From JAMLHH01 sp964653095 (GTDB lineage Bacteria; Bacteroidota; Bacteroidia; Chitinophagales; JADIYW01), in the NCBI GenBank assembly GCA_964653095.1, contig CAZZEH010000016.1, forward strand, positions 1 through 64,000: a stretch of 64,000 nt of DNA, in the 5' to 3' direction. A program made the translations under genes and the position numbers. Below the pieces are notes generated by a model that saw nothing but the letters and a program-made list of their open reading frames with translations, ran no database searches and was not told the origin of the DNA. Each line of letters starts with the position of its first letter. Position 1 is the first letter of the stretch. Positions 52,745 to 62,275 of this stretch are shown here, piece after piece.

Positions 52745-54942
52745 AAAACAAATTGAAACTTAGCACGGGACTTCTGTGGAGTGCTTATGGAATAGTTGTA
52801 CTTGGCGCAGTGCTTTTTTTTACATTTGCAGCAATAGGATTTTTCGGAAAACTGCCGGATATCGAAGAATTAGAAAATCCCAAATCCAATCTCGCATCAG
52901 AAATCTATTCTTCTGACGGAGTCATGATAGGAAAATATTTTTACGACAATCGAACCAATATTGAATTTCAGGAGTTGTCCGAAAATATTGTTCATGCATT
53001 AATTGCTACTGAGGATGAGCGTTTTTATCAGCATTCCGGTATCGATTTCAAAGCAACTTTGAGAGCTATCATAAAAATGGGCAAAGACGGAGGCGGAAGT
53101 ACAATCACCCAACAGCTTGCCAAAAATATGTTTAATACTACCGAACGAAAAAGTACATTCAAAAGAATTATAGAAAAAGCTCAGGAATATATCATTGCCA
53201 TACAATTGGAAAAGAGATATACCAAAGAAGAAATTTTGGCGATGTACCTGAATACAGTGGACTTTGTGAATAATGCAGTGGGAATACACAGCGCCGCGCA
53301 CGTCTATTTTGACAAAACTCCCTCTGAGCTTACGGTACAGGAATCTGCCGTACTCGTAGGCATGCTCAAAGCTCCCTCCTATTACAATCCGGTCAGACAT
53401 CAGGAGCGTTCGCAAAAAAGGAGAAACGTAGTCATGAAACAGATGGTGAAAAATAAATTTCTGACTTCACTTCAATACGACGAATTCAAAGTACAGCCCA
53501 TCGAACTGTTTTACACCCCTGTCAGCCACGTGGAAGGACTCGCACCGTATTTCAGGGAAGTACTTGCCCAGCAGCTGAAAACTTTTTTTGCCGAAAATCC
53601 GCGCGAGGACGGCACACACTATAATCTGTATAAGGACGGGTTAAAAATTTACACTACGATTGACTCCAAAATGCAGGAATACGCAGAAGAATCTGTAAGA
53701 AAGCACCTGAAAAGCTATCAGAAACTTTTTACCGCTCAGTATAAAAACTCAAACCCTTTTGCCTCGGGACTCGGAGCCAAAAGGCTGGAAAACTCTAAAA
53801 TAAATGCCGACAGGTACAGAAGGCTAAAACAGGCAGGATGGAATGCCGAACTAATCAATGAGTCTTTTAATACTCCTGTAAAAATGAAAGTTTTTACCTG
53901 GGACGGTGAAAAAGATACCACGATGACTCCTTTGGATTCAATCAAACACCACATGATGTTTTTGCAGACGGGATTTATGGCAATGGATCCGGACAACGGA
54001 CATGTAAAAGCATGGGTAGGAGGAATAGATTTTAAATATTTTAAATTTGACCACGTCAATATCAATACCAAAAGGCAGGTAGGTTCGACATATAAGCCCG
54101 TACTGTATGCTCTCGCAGTGGACAATGGCTGGTCGCCCTGCATGGAAATTACTGCCGGTACGGTCACGATAGGAAATTGGACTGTATCGGGTTCCGGCGG
54201 CTATAAAACTATAAAAAGATGCCTTGCGACTTCTGATAACGGATGTGCCGCTTATCTCGTGCAGCAACTCGGTGCCGAAGCGATGGTGCAGATGGGAGAA
54301 CGCATGGGAATCAAAACCAAACTTCCTCCCTACCCTGCAATTTCACTCGGTGCAGGAGATATTTCTCTGTATGAAATGATGACTGTTTACACCTGTTTCC
54401 CTTCCGGCGGTATTCAGACGGAGCCGCTTCTGCTGACAAGGGTAGAAGACAAAAACGGCAACTTAATTAAAACTTTTGTATCTGCCCGTATAGAAGCTTT
54501 CAGCAAAAATACTGCGTACAAAATGGTCGAACTGATGAAGGGAGTAGTAGAACCCGGAGGAACGGGTAATCGTCTGAAAAGAAATTACAATCTCGGTGAT
54601 TTGCAAATGGCAGGTAAAACCGGTACTACCAACAAAAACGTAGATGCCTGGTATATGGGCTACACTCCAAAACTTGTGGCAGGAGCCTGGGTAGGCAATG
54701 ACGAGCAGTTTTTAAGATTCAGAACAACTTATTTGGGACAAGGGGCTGCAGCTGCATTGCCGATTTGGGGCAATTTCTTCCAAAAAGTCATCGATGACCC
54801 AAAATATAAGTATATTAAAGAAGCTGACTTTTTTACTCCGACCGATACCTCGCTGATAAGAAATATGTGTCAGCAGGATGCGGAACTTTTCTTCGAAGGT
54901 TTTGCTCCTTTGGATGAAATGAGTCTGGAAAGCCAATTTTAG
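52741..54942 (+). CDS. Penicillin-binding protein 1A (bifunctional)
   Basis: The 733-residue protein has one N-terminal membrane helix, a GT51 transglycosylase domain (about 60-240) with Glu91 in ATEDERFYQHSGID and GGSTITQQLAKN, and a transpeptidase domain (about 400-690) with Ser449 in GSTYKP, the SDN motif in ATSDNGCA and KTGTTN. It polymerises and cross-links peptidoglycan. It begins in an ATGA overlap with the PorW-like gene and is followed after 3 bp by uvrC. Confidence 0.94.
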   Translation: MKNKLKLSTGLLWSAYGIVVLGAVLFFTFAAIGFFGKLPDIEELENPKSNLASEIYSSDGVMIGKYFYDNRTNIEFQELSENIVHALIATEDERFYQHSGIDFKATLRAIIKMGKDGGGSTITQQLAKNMFNTTERKSTFKRIIEKAQEYIIAIQLEKRYTKEEILAMYLNTVDFVNNAVGIHSAAHVYFDKTPSELTVQESAVLVGMLKAPSYYNPVRHQERSQKRRNVVMKQMVKNKFLTSLQYDEFKVQPIELFYTPVSHVEGLAPYFREVLAQQLKTFFAENPREDGTHYNLYKDGLKIYTTIDSKMQEYAEESVRKHLKSYQKLFTAQYKNSNPFASGLGAKRLENSKINADRYRRLKQAGWNAELINESFNTPVKMKVFTWDGEKDTTMTPLDSIKHHMMFLQTGFMAMDPDNGHVKAWVGGIDFKYFKFDHVNINTKRQVGSTYKPVLYALAVDNGWSPCMEITAGTVTIGNWTVSGSGGYKTIKRCLATSDNGCAAYLVQQLGAEAMVQMGERMGIKTKLPPYPAISLGAGDISLYEMMTVYTCFPSGGIQTEPLLLTRVEDKNGNLIKTFVSARIEAFSKNTAYKMVELMKGVVEPGGTGNRLKRNYNLGDLQMAGKTGTTNKNVDAWYMGYTPKLVAGAWVGNDEQFLRFRTTYLGQGAAAALPIWGNFFQKVIDDPKYKYIKEADFFTPTDTSLIRNMCQQDAELFFEGFAPLDEMSLESQF

Positions 54943-54945
54943 GCC

Positions 54946-56739
54946 ATGGAGAACCTGAGTAATATCGTACAGGCACTGCCTGAACTTCCCGGTGTGTATC
55001 GCTACTATGATAAGCAGGGTAAAATACTGTATATCGGGAAAGCAAAAAATTTAAAAAAACGAGTCAGCAGTTATTTTAACAGAAGCAATCAGCACAGTAA
55101 CAGAATAAAACTGTTAGTCCGGAAAATCGCTGAGATTCGACATACTGTGGTGGACTCCGAACGGGATGCACTCCTGCTGGAAAATGCGCTTATCAAAGAG
55201 CATCAGCCGAGATATAATATTATGCTCAAGGATGATAAAACTTATCCCTTTATCAAAATCACAAATGAGCATTTCCCAAAAGTGTTTTTCACCCGCAAGT
55301 ATGAGAAAGACGGAGCTGAATATTACGGGCCATACACCTCGCTTCATCATGTCCGGGCTCTGATGGATTTAATAAAAAAGCTTTATCCGATACGAACCTG
55401 CAACCTAAATCTTTCTCCCGAGAACATCCGAAAAAATAATTATCGGGTGTGTTTGGAATATTATTTGGGGAATTGTCTCGGTCCCTGTGAAGGCAAGCAG
55501 ACAGAAGAAGATTATCTGAAAAATATTGAAGAAATCAGGGCAATTCTGAAAGGCAAATTTTCAAATGTCAGAAAAGTCCTGAAAGAAAATATGGAACAGG
55601 CAGCCGCCAACCTGCAATTTGAAGAAGCCGAAGACTGGAAGAAAAAGTATCTGTTTATAGACGAATACATGCAGTCTTCCAATATTGTCAATCCGGGTTT
55701 GGGCAATTTTCATGTGTTCGGATATTACGGAGACGGGAAGAAAGCTTACGTCAATTATCTCTACGTGTATGAAGGAACCGTAATAGAAACGAAGAACTCG
55801 ATTATCACCCGAAAATTAGATGAGTCCAAAGAGTATCTTTTGGAACAGGCTATCTTAGATGTCATTTTAAAAACAAGTCATAAAGAGCCCATCCTCATTC
55901 CCTTTGAATTGGAAGAAGCAGAATATCTGTCGGAATACAGTTTTGCCGTCCCAAAAATCGGCGATAAGAAAAAGCTGTTGGAGCTTGCTCAGAAAAATGC
56001 TTTTTTCATTAAGAAAAATGAGATTAGGAAGAATACCCGAGTACCGAAGGAACAACGCATTCTGCAAATGATGAAAACTGATTTGAGGCTTCGTGCGTTG
56101 CCTTTTCATATAGAATGCTTTGACAACTCCAACATACAGGGACAGTTTCCCGTAGCCGCCATGGTCGTATTTAAAAATACCCAACCCAGCCGCTCGGAAT
56201 ACCGGCATTTCAACATTAAGACTGTAGAAGGACCGGATGATTATGCTTCTATGAAAGAGATTGTGTACAGAAGGTACAAAAGGCTGTTGGAAGAGAATGC
56301 ATCTCTGCCCCAACTTATAGTCATAGACGGCGGCAAAGGGCAGCTTTCAGTAGCTTTGGAAAGTCTGAGAAAATTGGAGCTGACCGACAAAATACAATGT
56401 ATTGCCATTGCGGAAAAATTAGAAGAAATTTATTTTCCCGGCGACAGTCTCCCGCTCCACATCAGTAAAAAATCTGAGACGCTTAAAGTCATTCAGCATA
56501 TCCGAAACGAAGCGCATCGGTTTGCTCTTGCGTTTCACCGGGACAAACGCTCCAAAGGTACCATCAAAACAATTTTAACCGACATCAGGGGAATTGGCCC
56601 GAAAACGGCTGCACTTCTTTTGACTGAAATCGGTTCTGTTAAAAAAATCAAAGAGACTAATCCCGAAAAAATTGAGGCGCTAATTGGGAAAAACAGAACT
56701 CAAATTCTTCTTGAGGGACTGAATAATCAGATGGATTAG
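54946..56739 (+). CDS. uvrC: Excinuclease ABC subunit C
   Basis: The 597-residue protein is full length: an N-terminal GIY-YIG nuclease (about 12-95, PGVYRYYDKQGKILYIGKAKN), a UVR domain (about 200-240), the RNase H-like C-terminal nuclease (CFDNSNIQG, VIDGGKGQ) and helix-hairpin-helix motifs (IRGIGPKTAALL) at the end. UvrC makes both incisions in nucleotide excision repair. Its position 3 bp after the PBP1A gene suggests cotranscription. Confidence 0.95.
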   Translation: MENLSNIVQALPELPGVYRYYDKQGKILYIGKAKNLKKRVSSYFNRSNQHSNRIKLLVRKIAEIRHTVVDSERDALLLENALIKEHQPRYNIMLKDDKTYPFIKITNEHFPKVFFTRKYEKDGAEYYGPYTSLHHVRALMDLIKKLYPIRTCNLNLSPENIRKNNYRVCLEYYLGNCLGPCEGKQTEEDYLKNIEEIRAILKGKFSNVRKVLKENMEQAAANLQFEEAEDWKKKYLFIDEYMQSSNIVNPGLGNFHVFGYYGDGKKAYVNYLYVYEGTVIETKNSIITRKLDESKEYLLEQAILDVILKTSHKEPILIPFELEEAEYLSEYSFAVPKIGDKKKLLELAQKNAFFIKKNEIRKNTRVPKEQRILQMMKTDLRLRALPFHIECFDNSNIQGQFPVAAMVVFKNTQPSRSEYRHFNIKTVEGPDDYASMKEIVYRRYKRLLEENASLPQLIVIDGGKGQLSVALESLRKLELTDKIQCIAIAEKLEEIYFPGDSLPLHISKKSETLKVIQHIRNEAHRFALAFHRDKRSKGTIKTILTDIRGIGPKTAALLLTEIGSVKKIKETNPEKIEALIGKNRTQILLEGLNNQMD

Positions 56740-56749
56740 ATTCTTTGTC

Positions 56750-58858
56750 TTACTCTACTATTCCGATAATTCTGAATACATCCCAGATATTCATATACCA
56801 AAACTTCCACTTATTGTTAAGCGCCTGCTGTTCTTCACGCTCCCAAAAATGAAGTTGATGCACCGGATACAAATACCCGAAATAATATGAAGTCTGACTC
56901 GGTCGCCGGAATGCAAGCTCCTTTAAAGGATATCTGTATGCGGTCTCTCTGCTTTGAACAATTTTGAGTCCTCTTTCCCGAATTTCTTTAGCCGTTTTCA
57001 AATGCCGGACAGCATCATCCTCTGCGGACTTATCGTTTTTAATTCTTGCTATTCTTCTGTTCAAAAGGTATTTTAAAGTAGCGGCGCGGTGTTCTGCTCT
57101 TAGCGCGGCTATATCAAGGCTCTCGGTAATTTCTTTTAAAACATCTGAAGAATCAGTCGGATGTTCACTTCTCAATTCCCAGTACTTTTCTGAAAAATAA
57201 TCTAACGCCGGAATCACATGCTGATAGACACTGTCAATCAGTTTTGCATCTGCTTGGTTTCTCAAATATTCATAAGACCTGTTCGGCATGGGATGTAAAG
57301 GCAGGTTTTTGCCCAAAGGCATTTCGTCTGTCACAGTAGCTGCAGTGAGATACTGAATAAGGTTTTTCTCTTTAATCATTTCATTTTGAAGTCGGTTGAC
57401 CTCTCTAAAAAAATGTTGGGAGGAAGTATCTTTTACCAGCTTATCAAAATACTGTTCAGGATAAGGCTGATTTTTTTCTCCGTTAATAGTGGATTCCCAG
57501 CTCCAATTAGCAATACTCCAATCTGTCAGCCAATAGCTCCACTCCCAGCCCGAACTGAAAGTCAGATGACCCTCTACCCGCAGGCTGTCGCAATACAAGA
57601 TGTCGTCGAGACGGGCATTGAGATATGGAGACAGGTACATGGGGATGCTGTTGTCAAAAGTTATCCAATATGCGGATTCGGGATAGTACCATGTTTCTCT
57701 CTGCTCACGCTCCCGAAGCAGTTGGTCCCGCATATGGTGCAGATTTTCATTGCCGTAAACCGGAGCCAGACTGTCGTTGAGCGTATAAAACATGACCGTA
57801 TGAATCATGGTACCCCGGTACCGGTCCAAAGTATCTTTTATCTCCATATTTTGATGACCCGGCTTAACCATTGTTTCCGGCTTGACTACATGCTGTCGTC
57901 CGGTCAGATGTATTCCCCGATTATAAAGAAGTTCGTGGACATAACTTCTGAGTTTGACTTTTTTTCGGGCATTTCCCATAGAAAACTCAGTAGTAGAAAA
58001 TTCCACATTCCAATATTTCCAGTCCGCCAGACTCAATTCTTTAAATCTCTTATAAATCTGCTTCTTTTTAGGTCTGAAAGACTTGGCAGGATTCCGGTAC
58101 AATTTAAAAGCAGATTGTTGCTTCATGTGTAATGAAAGGTCTAAGCCTGCAAGGATACCCCGGTCTGCCATATACCCGACCCACTTTTGGGCATATTTGG
58201 GCCACTCTTTCCGATTGATGGTCTCAAGGAGATTAAACTCAAAATAGTTTTGGCGGTTACGTGCCAACCAGTCTATATATTCCCGTATTCGGTCTTCTCC
58301 GCCCGGGAATTTTTCTTCCAACAGAGCCTCAGTCAATTCTATGGGATGCATGGTATGCAGATGAAAACCCATTTTATTGAAACGCGGTCTGGATGAATAG
58401 ATATAGTCCTCTTTAAGCGGCCAGTCTGACAAATCCGGAAGCAGAGTTTCTCTCGGGTGATAAAAACAAAAGCCCAATACATCCTGAAGCAATCCGTACA
58501 AACCGGCACCAATTCCTTCATAGCTGTATGCTTTCAGAGTCAGGTAGTATTGGTTGTTTTCTGACTTCCCGGACCAAGAGTATGTCCGGTCAGACGTTTC
58601 TGCAACAGGATAATTCAGATGAGCAGCCGATACTGTTTTTTGTTTTGGTATGTCGGGTATTTCAATGTAAACATCTGCCGATGTATTGACAGACACTTTT
58701 TCTGCTCCGGCTTTCACCAATAAATTCTGTACATCTCTGACTGCATAGTGAATCACCGGAATGAGCTCTGATTTTTCTGTAATCTGAATACTGACAGTAT
58801 ATGCCTGCAATATATAACTGTACAAAAAGACTAAAAACAACAGAATTTTTCTCCACAT
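56750..58858 (-). CDS. Secreted glycoside hydrolase-like protein, family uncertain
   Basis: The 702-residue protein has a signal peptide (residues 1-20). The N-terminal alpha/beta domain (about 22-125, with YEGIGAGLYGLLQDVLGFCFY) resembles the accessory domain that precedes the barrel in GH20, GH67 and GH84 enzymes. The following region (about 150-480, starting RPRFNKMGFHLHTMHPIELTE) looks like a TIM barrel. The C-terminal ~200 residues are helical. I cannot name catalytic residues or the family with confidence; an alpha-glucuronidase or hexosaminidase-like role is possible. It converges on uvrC and lies 23 bp after lptC on the same strand. Confidence 0.5.
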   Translation of the reverse strand: MWRKILLFLVFLYSYILQAYTVSIQITEKSELIPVIHYAVRDVQNLLVKAGAEKVSVNTSADVYIEIPDIPKQKTVSAAHLNYPVAETSDRTYSWSGKSENNQYYLTLKAYSYEGIGAGLYGLLQDVLGFCFYHPRETLLPDLSDWPLKEDYIYSSRPRFNKMGFHLHTMHPIELTEALLEEKFPGGEDRIREYIDWLARNRQNYFEFNLLETINRKEWPKYAQKWVGYMADRGILAGLDLSLHMKQQSAFKLYRNPAKSFRPKKKQIYKRFKELSLADWKYWNVEFSTTEFSMGNARKKVKLRSYVHELLYNRGIHLTGRQHVVKPETMVKPGHQNMEIKDTLDRYRGTMIHTVMFYTLNDSLAPVYGNENLHHMRDQLLREREQRETWYYPESAYWITFDNSIPMYLSPYLNARLDDILYCDSLRVEGHLTFSSGWEWSYWLTDWSIANWSWESTINGEKNQPYPEQYFDKLVKDTSSQHFFREVNRLQNEMIKEKNLIQYLTAATVTDEMPLGKNLPLHPMPNRSYEYLRNQADAKLIDSVYQHVIPALDYFSEKYWELRSEHPTDSSDVLKEITESLDIAALRAEHRAATLKYLLNRRIARIKNDKSAEDDAVRHLKTAKEIRERGLKIVQSRETAYRYPLKELAFRRPSQTSYYFGYLYPVHQLHFWEREEQQALNNKWKFWYMNIWDVFRIIGIVE

Positions 58859-58881
58859 ACTTTAAAGATAATCATTTGGAT

Positions 58882-59424
58882 TTAAGGTACATTATCGTCT
58901 TCAATATGGACAATGCCGGTAATTTTGTGCAGGGTATAATTCCGAAACTTATCATCTGAAGTGAGACCGTATCCTTGTATAATATCTGTGGGAGTAGTTA
59001 CTTTTACTTTTCCTTCAATTGTAATGGTTTCATTGTTTTCATTCCAAAAAAGGTTGTCAGATTCCATTTTTTCCTTTTTGTAATTAATCATCACTACACC
59101 TTCTCTCATTTCCAACAGGCGATTGGTCTCGTTTCTTTCGCCATACCCTGCTTTTATTACAGAAGTTTCTGTACCCTTATCAAACAATTCGATTTGAAGC
59201 CCCTCCGGAAAAATAATTTTATTTTCGTTCACGATATGCCGGTGCATGACGGGTGCAGTAATAATTGCATTCGTATAACCTTTTTCACTGTGCGCCAACT
59301 GCACGTCTTCTGAAATTTCAATCTCTACATTTTCAGGGGCTCCAAATTTTCTTGCTAAAACAGGATCATTTTTGCAGGAAGCACATACCCACACCAGCAG
59401 AGCAAAAAATACAAATATTCTCAT
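58882..59424 (-). CDS. lptC: LPS export protein LptC
   Basis: The 180-residue protein has a lipoprotein-like N-terminus (ASC near residue 17) and the OstA/LptC beta-jellyroll pattern, with NKIIFPEGLQIELFDKG, NRLLEMREGVVMIN and ADNLFWNENNETI-like strand repeats ending TDIIQGYGLTSD. It receives LPS from the inner-membrane LptBFG extractor and passes it to LptA. Bacteroidota LptC often carry a Cys, as here. It lies in the order coaX-OMP-TPR-lptC. Confidence 0.85.
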   Translation of the reverse strand: MRIFVFFALLVWVCASCKNDPVLARKFGAPENVEIEISEDVQLAHSEKGYTNAIITAPVMHRHIVNENKIIFPEGLQIELFDKGTETSVIKAGYGERNETNRLLEMREGVVMINYKKEKMESDNLFWNENNETITIEGKVKVTTPTDIIQGYGLTSDDKFRNYTLHKITGIVHIEDDNVP

Positions 59425-59450
59425 TTCAAAAGAAAAGTAAAGATAGCGGA

Positions 59451-59481
59451 AAATAAACAGGGAAGCTTTAAAGAGCTTCCC
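59451..59481 (-). terminator. Terminator after the TPR gene
   Basis: GGGAAGCT (59460-59467) pairs perfectly with AGCTTCCC (59474-59481) around a six-base loop. On the minus strand it is followed by TGTTTATTTT. It lies 31 bp after the TPR gene stop and could separate or reduce transcription into lptC. Confidence 0.65.
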
Positions 59482-59511
59482 CGAATTATCAAAACAGATG
59501 TTTTTTGATTC

Positions 59512-60867
59512 TTAGTCTTTGGTACGCACCAGAGTTTCTTCGTTAATCCAGCAAGGTACTGTATAAGTACTGCCTACCTTCAGCCCCTGTGCAGCCACAT
59601 CCGCCCGTGTAGGCAGATATTTCTTGTAGTCACTCAGTAAAGGATCGACTACTTCCGCATAAGATTCATCGAGCTCTTTTGCCTTATTGAGATAATCAAA
59701 TGCAGGCCACAAAACTCGCTGTGATTTGAATCCGGTCCCAGGTCCGCATTTACTGCCGCTGGACAGATACAACACCCCGATAAGATAGTAAGGCTTGGCA
59801 GAATTAGAATCCAACGCAATCGCTTCTCTTGCAGCTTCTCTCGCTTCTTCAAACTTGTCCATCTTTCTGTATGTATCGCCTATTGCCAACAGCAACCCGG
59901 TTTTACTGTCGATATCGGTGTTTAATTCCACCGCTTTTTCAAAGAATGCAATAGCTTCTTCGTACTGTTCCTTTTCATAATAATACACCCCAATATTGTT
60001 AGCCGCAATGGCAGTAGGGTTTCGTTCAAAAAGCTTTCTTTCAATGGAATATCTCGTTTCGGAGTCTTTTACATCTTCATCTCTTTTTATATTGCTTAGA
60101 ATATCTTCAAGGTTGGAAGTAGAAGAATCGTCCGCAATCCATTTCTCCAAAGAATCTATTTTTTCTTCGGCAGTCCAGGTATGCCAAGGCTCTCCGGCTT
60201 CAAATCTTTGAGGAAGCACAAATTTTTTGAGGTTGTAGCTCATAGCTGCCTTTACATCCGCAAACTGTTCGGCAAAATTTCCATTTTTTATGTTTTCATC
60301 ACAAATAGCCGCTAATTTTGTGTATTCTTTTTTGATAAAATCCCTGTCCACACCTTCCGCTTCATCCTGCAAATGAATAAGAAGATTAAAATAGGTTTGT
60401 ATTCCGTAATACTTACTGTTAGTCAAATCCAGGTTAATGGCTTCCTCCAAGATACTTTTTGCCTGAGAATATTCATTCGGTCTGTATTTGGCAAGGTCCA
60501 TTCCCTTTAGCTGAAGTACATATCCTTTATCTCCCCAACACCGGATTCTCTGATCATACAAAGCCATCAGACTGTCAATGTATTTTTCTTTAAGGCCGGC
60601 ATCTTCAGTTTTCTCTATTAAATCTATAAATAAATCTGCTCCGTCTATAAAAATAGACTTTGTCAGGCCCGGCGCATTTTGATATACTTCTCTCCAGTAT
60701 GGCATTGCTCTCTCAAAAGCTCCCTGCTTAAAATATTCTTTGTACAGTGAAAAAGTTCTGGGAGCTTTCTCATCTCCTTTCGGGCAGTTTTGAGCCTGAA
60801 CATCAGTAGAGCCAAAAAGAAATCCAAATGCGAATGCTATAGTAATTAGGTGTTTCATTTTAATCAA
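59512..60867 (-). CDS. Exported TPR protein
   Basis: The 451-residue protein has a signal peptide (cut near VQAQ) and TPR helices across about 30-390; NNIGVYYYEKEQYEEAIAFF (near 295) is a classical TPR. A tail of ~60 residues (KYLPTRADVAAQGLKVGSTY) has no repeats. It probably scaffolds an envelope complex. It starts 10 bp after the OMP gene stop. This coaX-OMP-TPR-LptC neighbourhood appears conserved in Bacteroidota, but the protein's role is not known to me. Confidence 0.8.
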   Translation of the reverse strand: MIKMKHLITIAFAFGFLFGSTDVQAQNCPKGDEKAPRTFSLYKEYFKQGAFERAMPYWREVYQNAPGLTKSIFIDGADLFIDLIEKTEDAGLKEKYIDSLMALYDQRIRCWGDKGYVLQLKGMDLAKYRPNEYSQAKSILEEAINLDLTNSKYYGIQTYFNLLIHLQDEAEGVDRDFIKKEYTKLAAICDENIKNGNFAEQFADVKAAMSYNLKKFVLPQRFEAGEPWHTWTAEEKIDSLEKWIADDSSTSNLEDILSNIKRDEDVKDSETRYSIERKLFERNPTAIAANNIGVYYYEKEQYEEAIAFFEKAVELNTDIDSKTGLLLAIGDTYRKMDKFEEAREAAREAIALDSNSAKPYYLIGVLYLSSGSKCGPGTGFKSQRVLWPAFDYLNKAKELDESYAEVVDPLLSDYKKYLPTRADVAAQGLKVGSTYTVPCWINEETLVRTKD

Positions 60868-60877
60868 TATCTTTTTA

Positions 60878-62275
60878 TTAGTAATATTTTCTTTTTTGAA
60901 ACCAATTGTTGTTTAAGTTTATTCCGAGTTTAATTTTGCCGTAATTTTCTTTTATCAGCTGGTTTTTCAACGTACCTCTGGAACCCGCCTCAAAACTGAG
61001 ATTAAATGCATAAACGAACATTCTGGTATTGTATTCATCATATAATCTGATTGCAATCGGTATCCCAAAACCAATATTTATGCCAAACTCCTGAATCGGT
61101 TTGGATGCAATCTGAAGGTTGGTCTTCTGAAAATGAAATCCCGCCCGATATTTTAATCTCGAAAAAAAGCTTTTGTCCGATGATAATGACGGAAGAAATT
61201 CTCCTCCCAAACCTACTCTCCAGCTATTGCGGAGTGTGATATTATTGTCTAATCCGTATCCGCTGTATTTGCTCCAGGGCTGGTATTTATAATCAAACCC
61301 TACCGTCCACCTGATACTGTCTGCCAGAGTAAATCCGACCTGAACATAACCCGGAATGTGTACTTCGGCTTTTTGATTGTCGGTTACGCTCAGAGTGTCG
61401 AAAAATGACGGGTAAAGGGTATGCAAATCAGACAGAAAATCTTTGAAAGTTTCAGACTCGGACTTTCCGTACAAAAATTCACTTTGTACAGTCAGATAAG
61501 AATCGTCAAAAGATGATCTTTTGCCCAAAGTAAAACCCGGAGCCCCCGTAATCCCAAGTGTCAAATGGAGCGGTTTGTTCTTTCCTCCATATCGAAATTC
61601 TCTGTGATATTGCGCTCCGAGATTAAAAAGTATGCTCTTGACAACTAATGTACTGTTGTGCCACGAACCAAATCCATAGGCATCCACCAAGTCATCCTCC
61701 AGGGCATAAGCCAAAGTATTTTTAGACAAATTCCCAAAGAGATATCCGAGATTAAATCCTATACTGTAATCTTTATAGGTGAAACCGTTTGACCAGAAAA
61801 AATTATACAGACTGCCATTGTTCTCATTATGAAGAATGCCCTTTTGCTCACCAAAAGAGATGCTGTCCAGACTATAACTGTTTTTTGTACTGTACGGAAG
61901 CAGTCCGGCCGCCATTCCCCAATGCCCTCTAATGACCGGAAACGAAAGCGATATATATTCCAATCCTGCACTTCCTATGCCGGCGGAACCTTCCTGAATA
62001 CGCCTTGTCCCGAAAGAGCCGTAAACACCCGCTTCAAAAGCCGTAAGTGACTTTTCGGTAAGGGACGCCGGATTGTTAAAATTGAATCCATCTGGAGATC
62101 GGTACGCCGCACCTAATCCCCCCATCGAACCGCTTGGGACATAGTTTCCTTCATTAATAAATCCTATGCCGTACTGGGCGTAAGGTGAACTATCATTGGC
62201 AGAAACGGCATTGAAATTATAAACAAATATAATTAATGTGAGCCACCATACAGGGCTTGTCAGTCTATTTTGCAT
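60878..62275 (-). CDS. Outer-membrane FadL-like protein
   Basis: I place the start at the ATG at 62275 (MQNRLTSPVWWLTLIIF), which gives a signal peptide and an 11-bp overlap with coaX; a longer frame adds 17 residues inside coaX. The ~465-residue protein has the PSGSMGGLGAAYRSPDGFNF and NNPASLTE motif seen in FadL/PorV-like barrels, followed by alternating strands. It may transport a hydrophobic compound or be a structural barrel. Confidence 0.75.
   Translation of the reverse strand: MQNRLTSPVWWLTLIIFVYNFNAVSANDSSPYAQYGIGFINEGNYVPSGSMGGLGAAYRSPDGFNFNNPASLTEKSLTAFEAGVYGSFGTRRIQEGSAGIGSAGLEYISLSFPVIRGHWGMAAGLLPYSTKNSYSLDSISFGEQKGILHNENNGSLYNFFWSNGFTYKDYSIGFNLGYLFGNLSKNTLAYALEDDLVDAYGFGSWHNSTLVVKSILFNLGAQYHREFRYGGKNKPLHLTLGITGAPGFTLGKRSSFDDSYLTVQSEFLYGKSESETFKDFLSDLHTLYPSFFDTLSVTDNQKAEVHIPGYVQVGFTLADSIRWTVGFDYKYQPWSKYSGYGLDNNITLRNSWRVGLGGEFLPSLSSDKSFFSRLKYRAGFHFQKTNLQIASKPIQEFGINIGFGIPIAIRLYDEYNTRMFVYAFNLSFEAGSRGTLKNQLIKENYGKIKLGINLNNNWFQKRKYY

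Noticed and set aside
57386..58132. Open frame of 248 codons on the plus strand
   Set aside because: It lies entirely opposite the GH-like gene, has no start context or recognisable domain, and its composition is that of an antisense frame.
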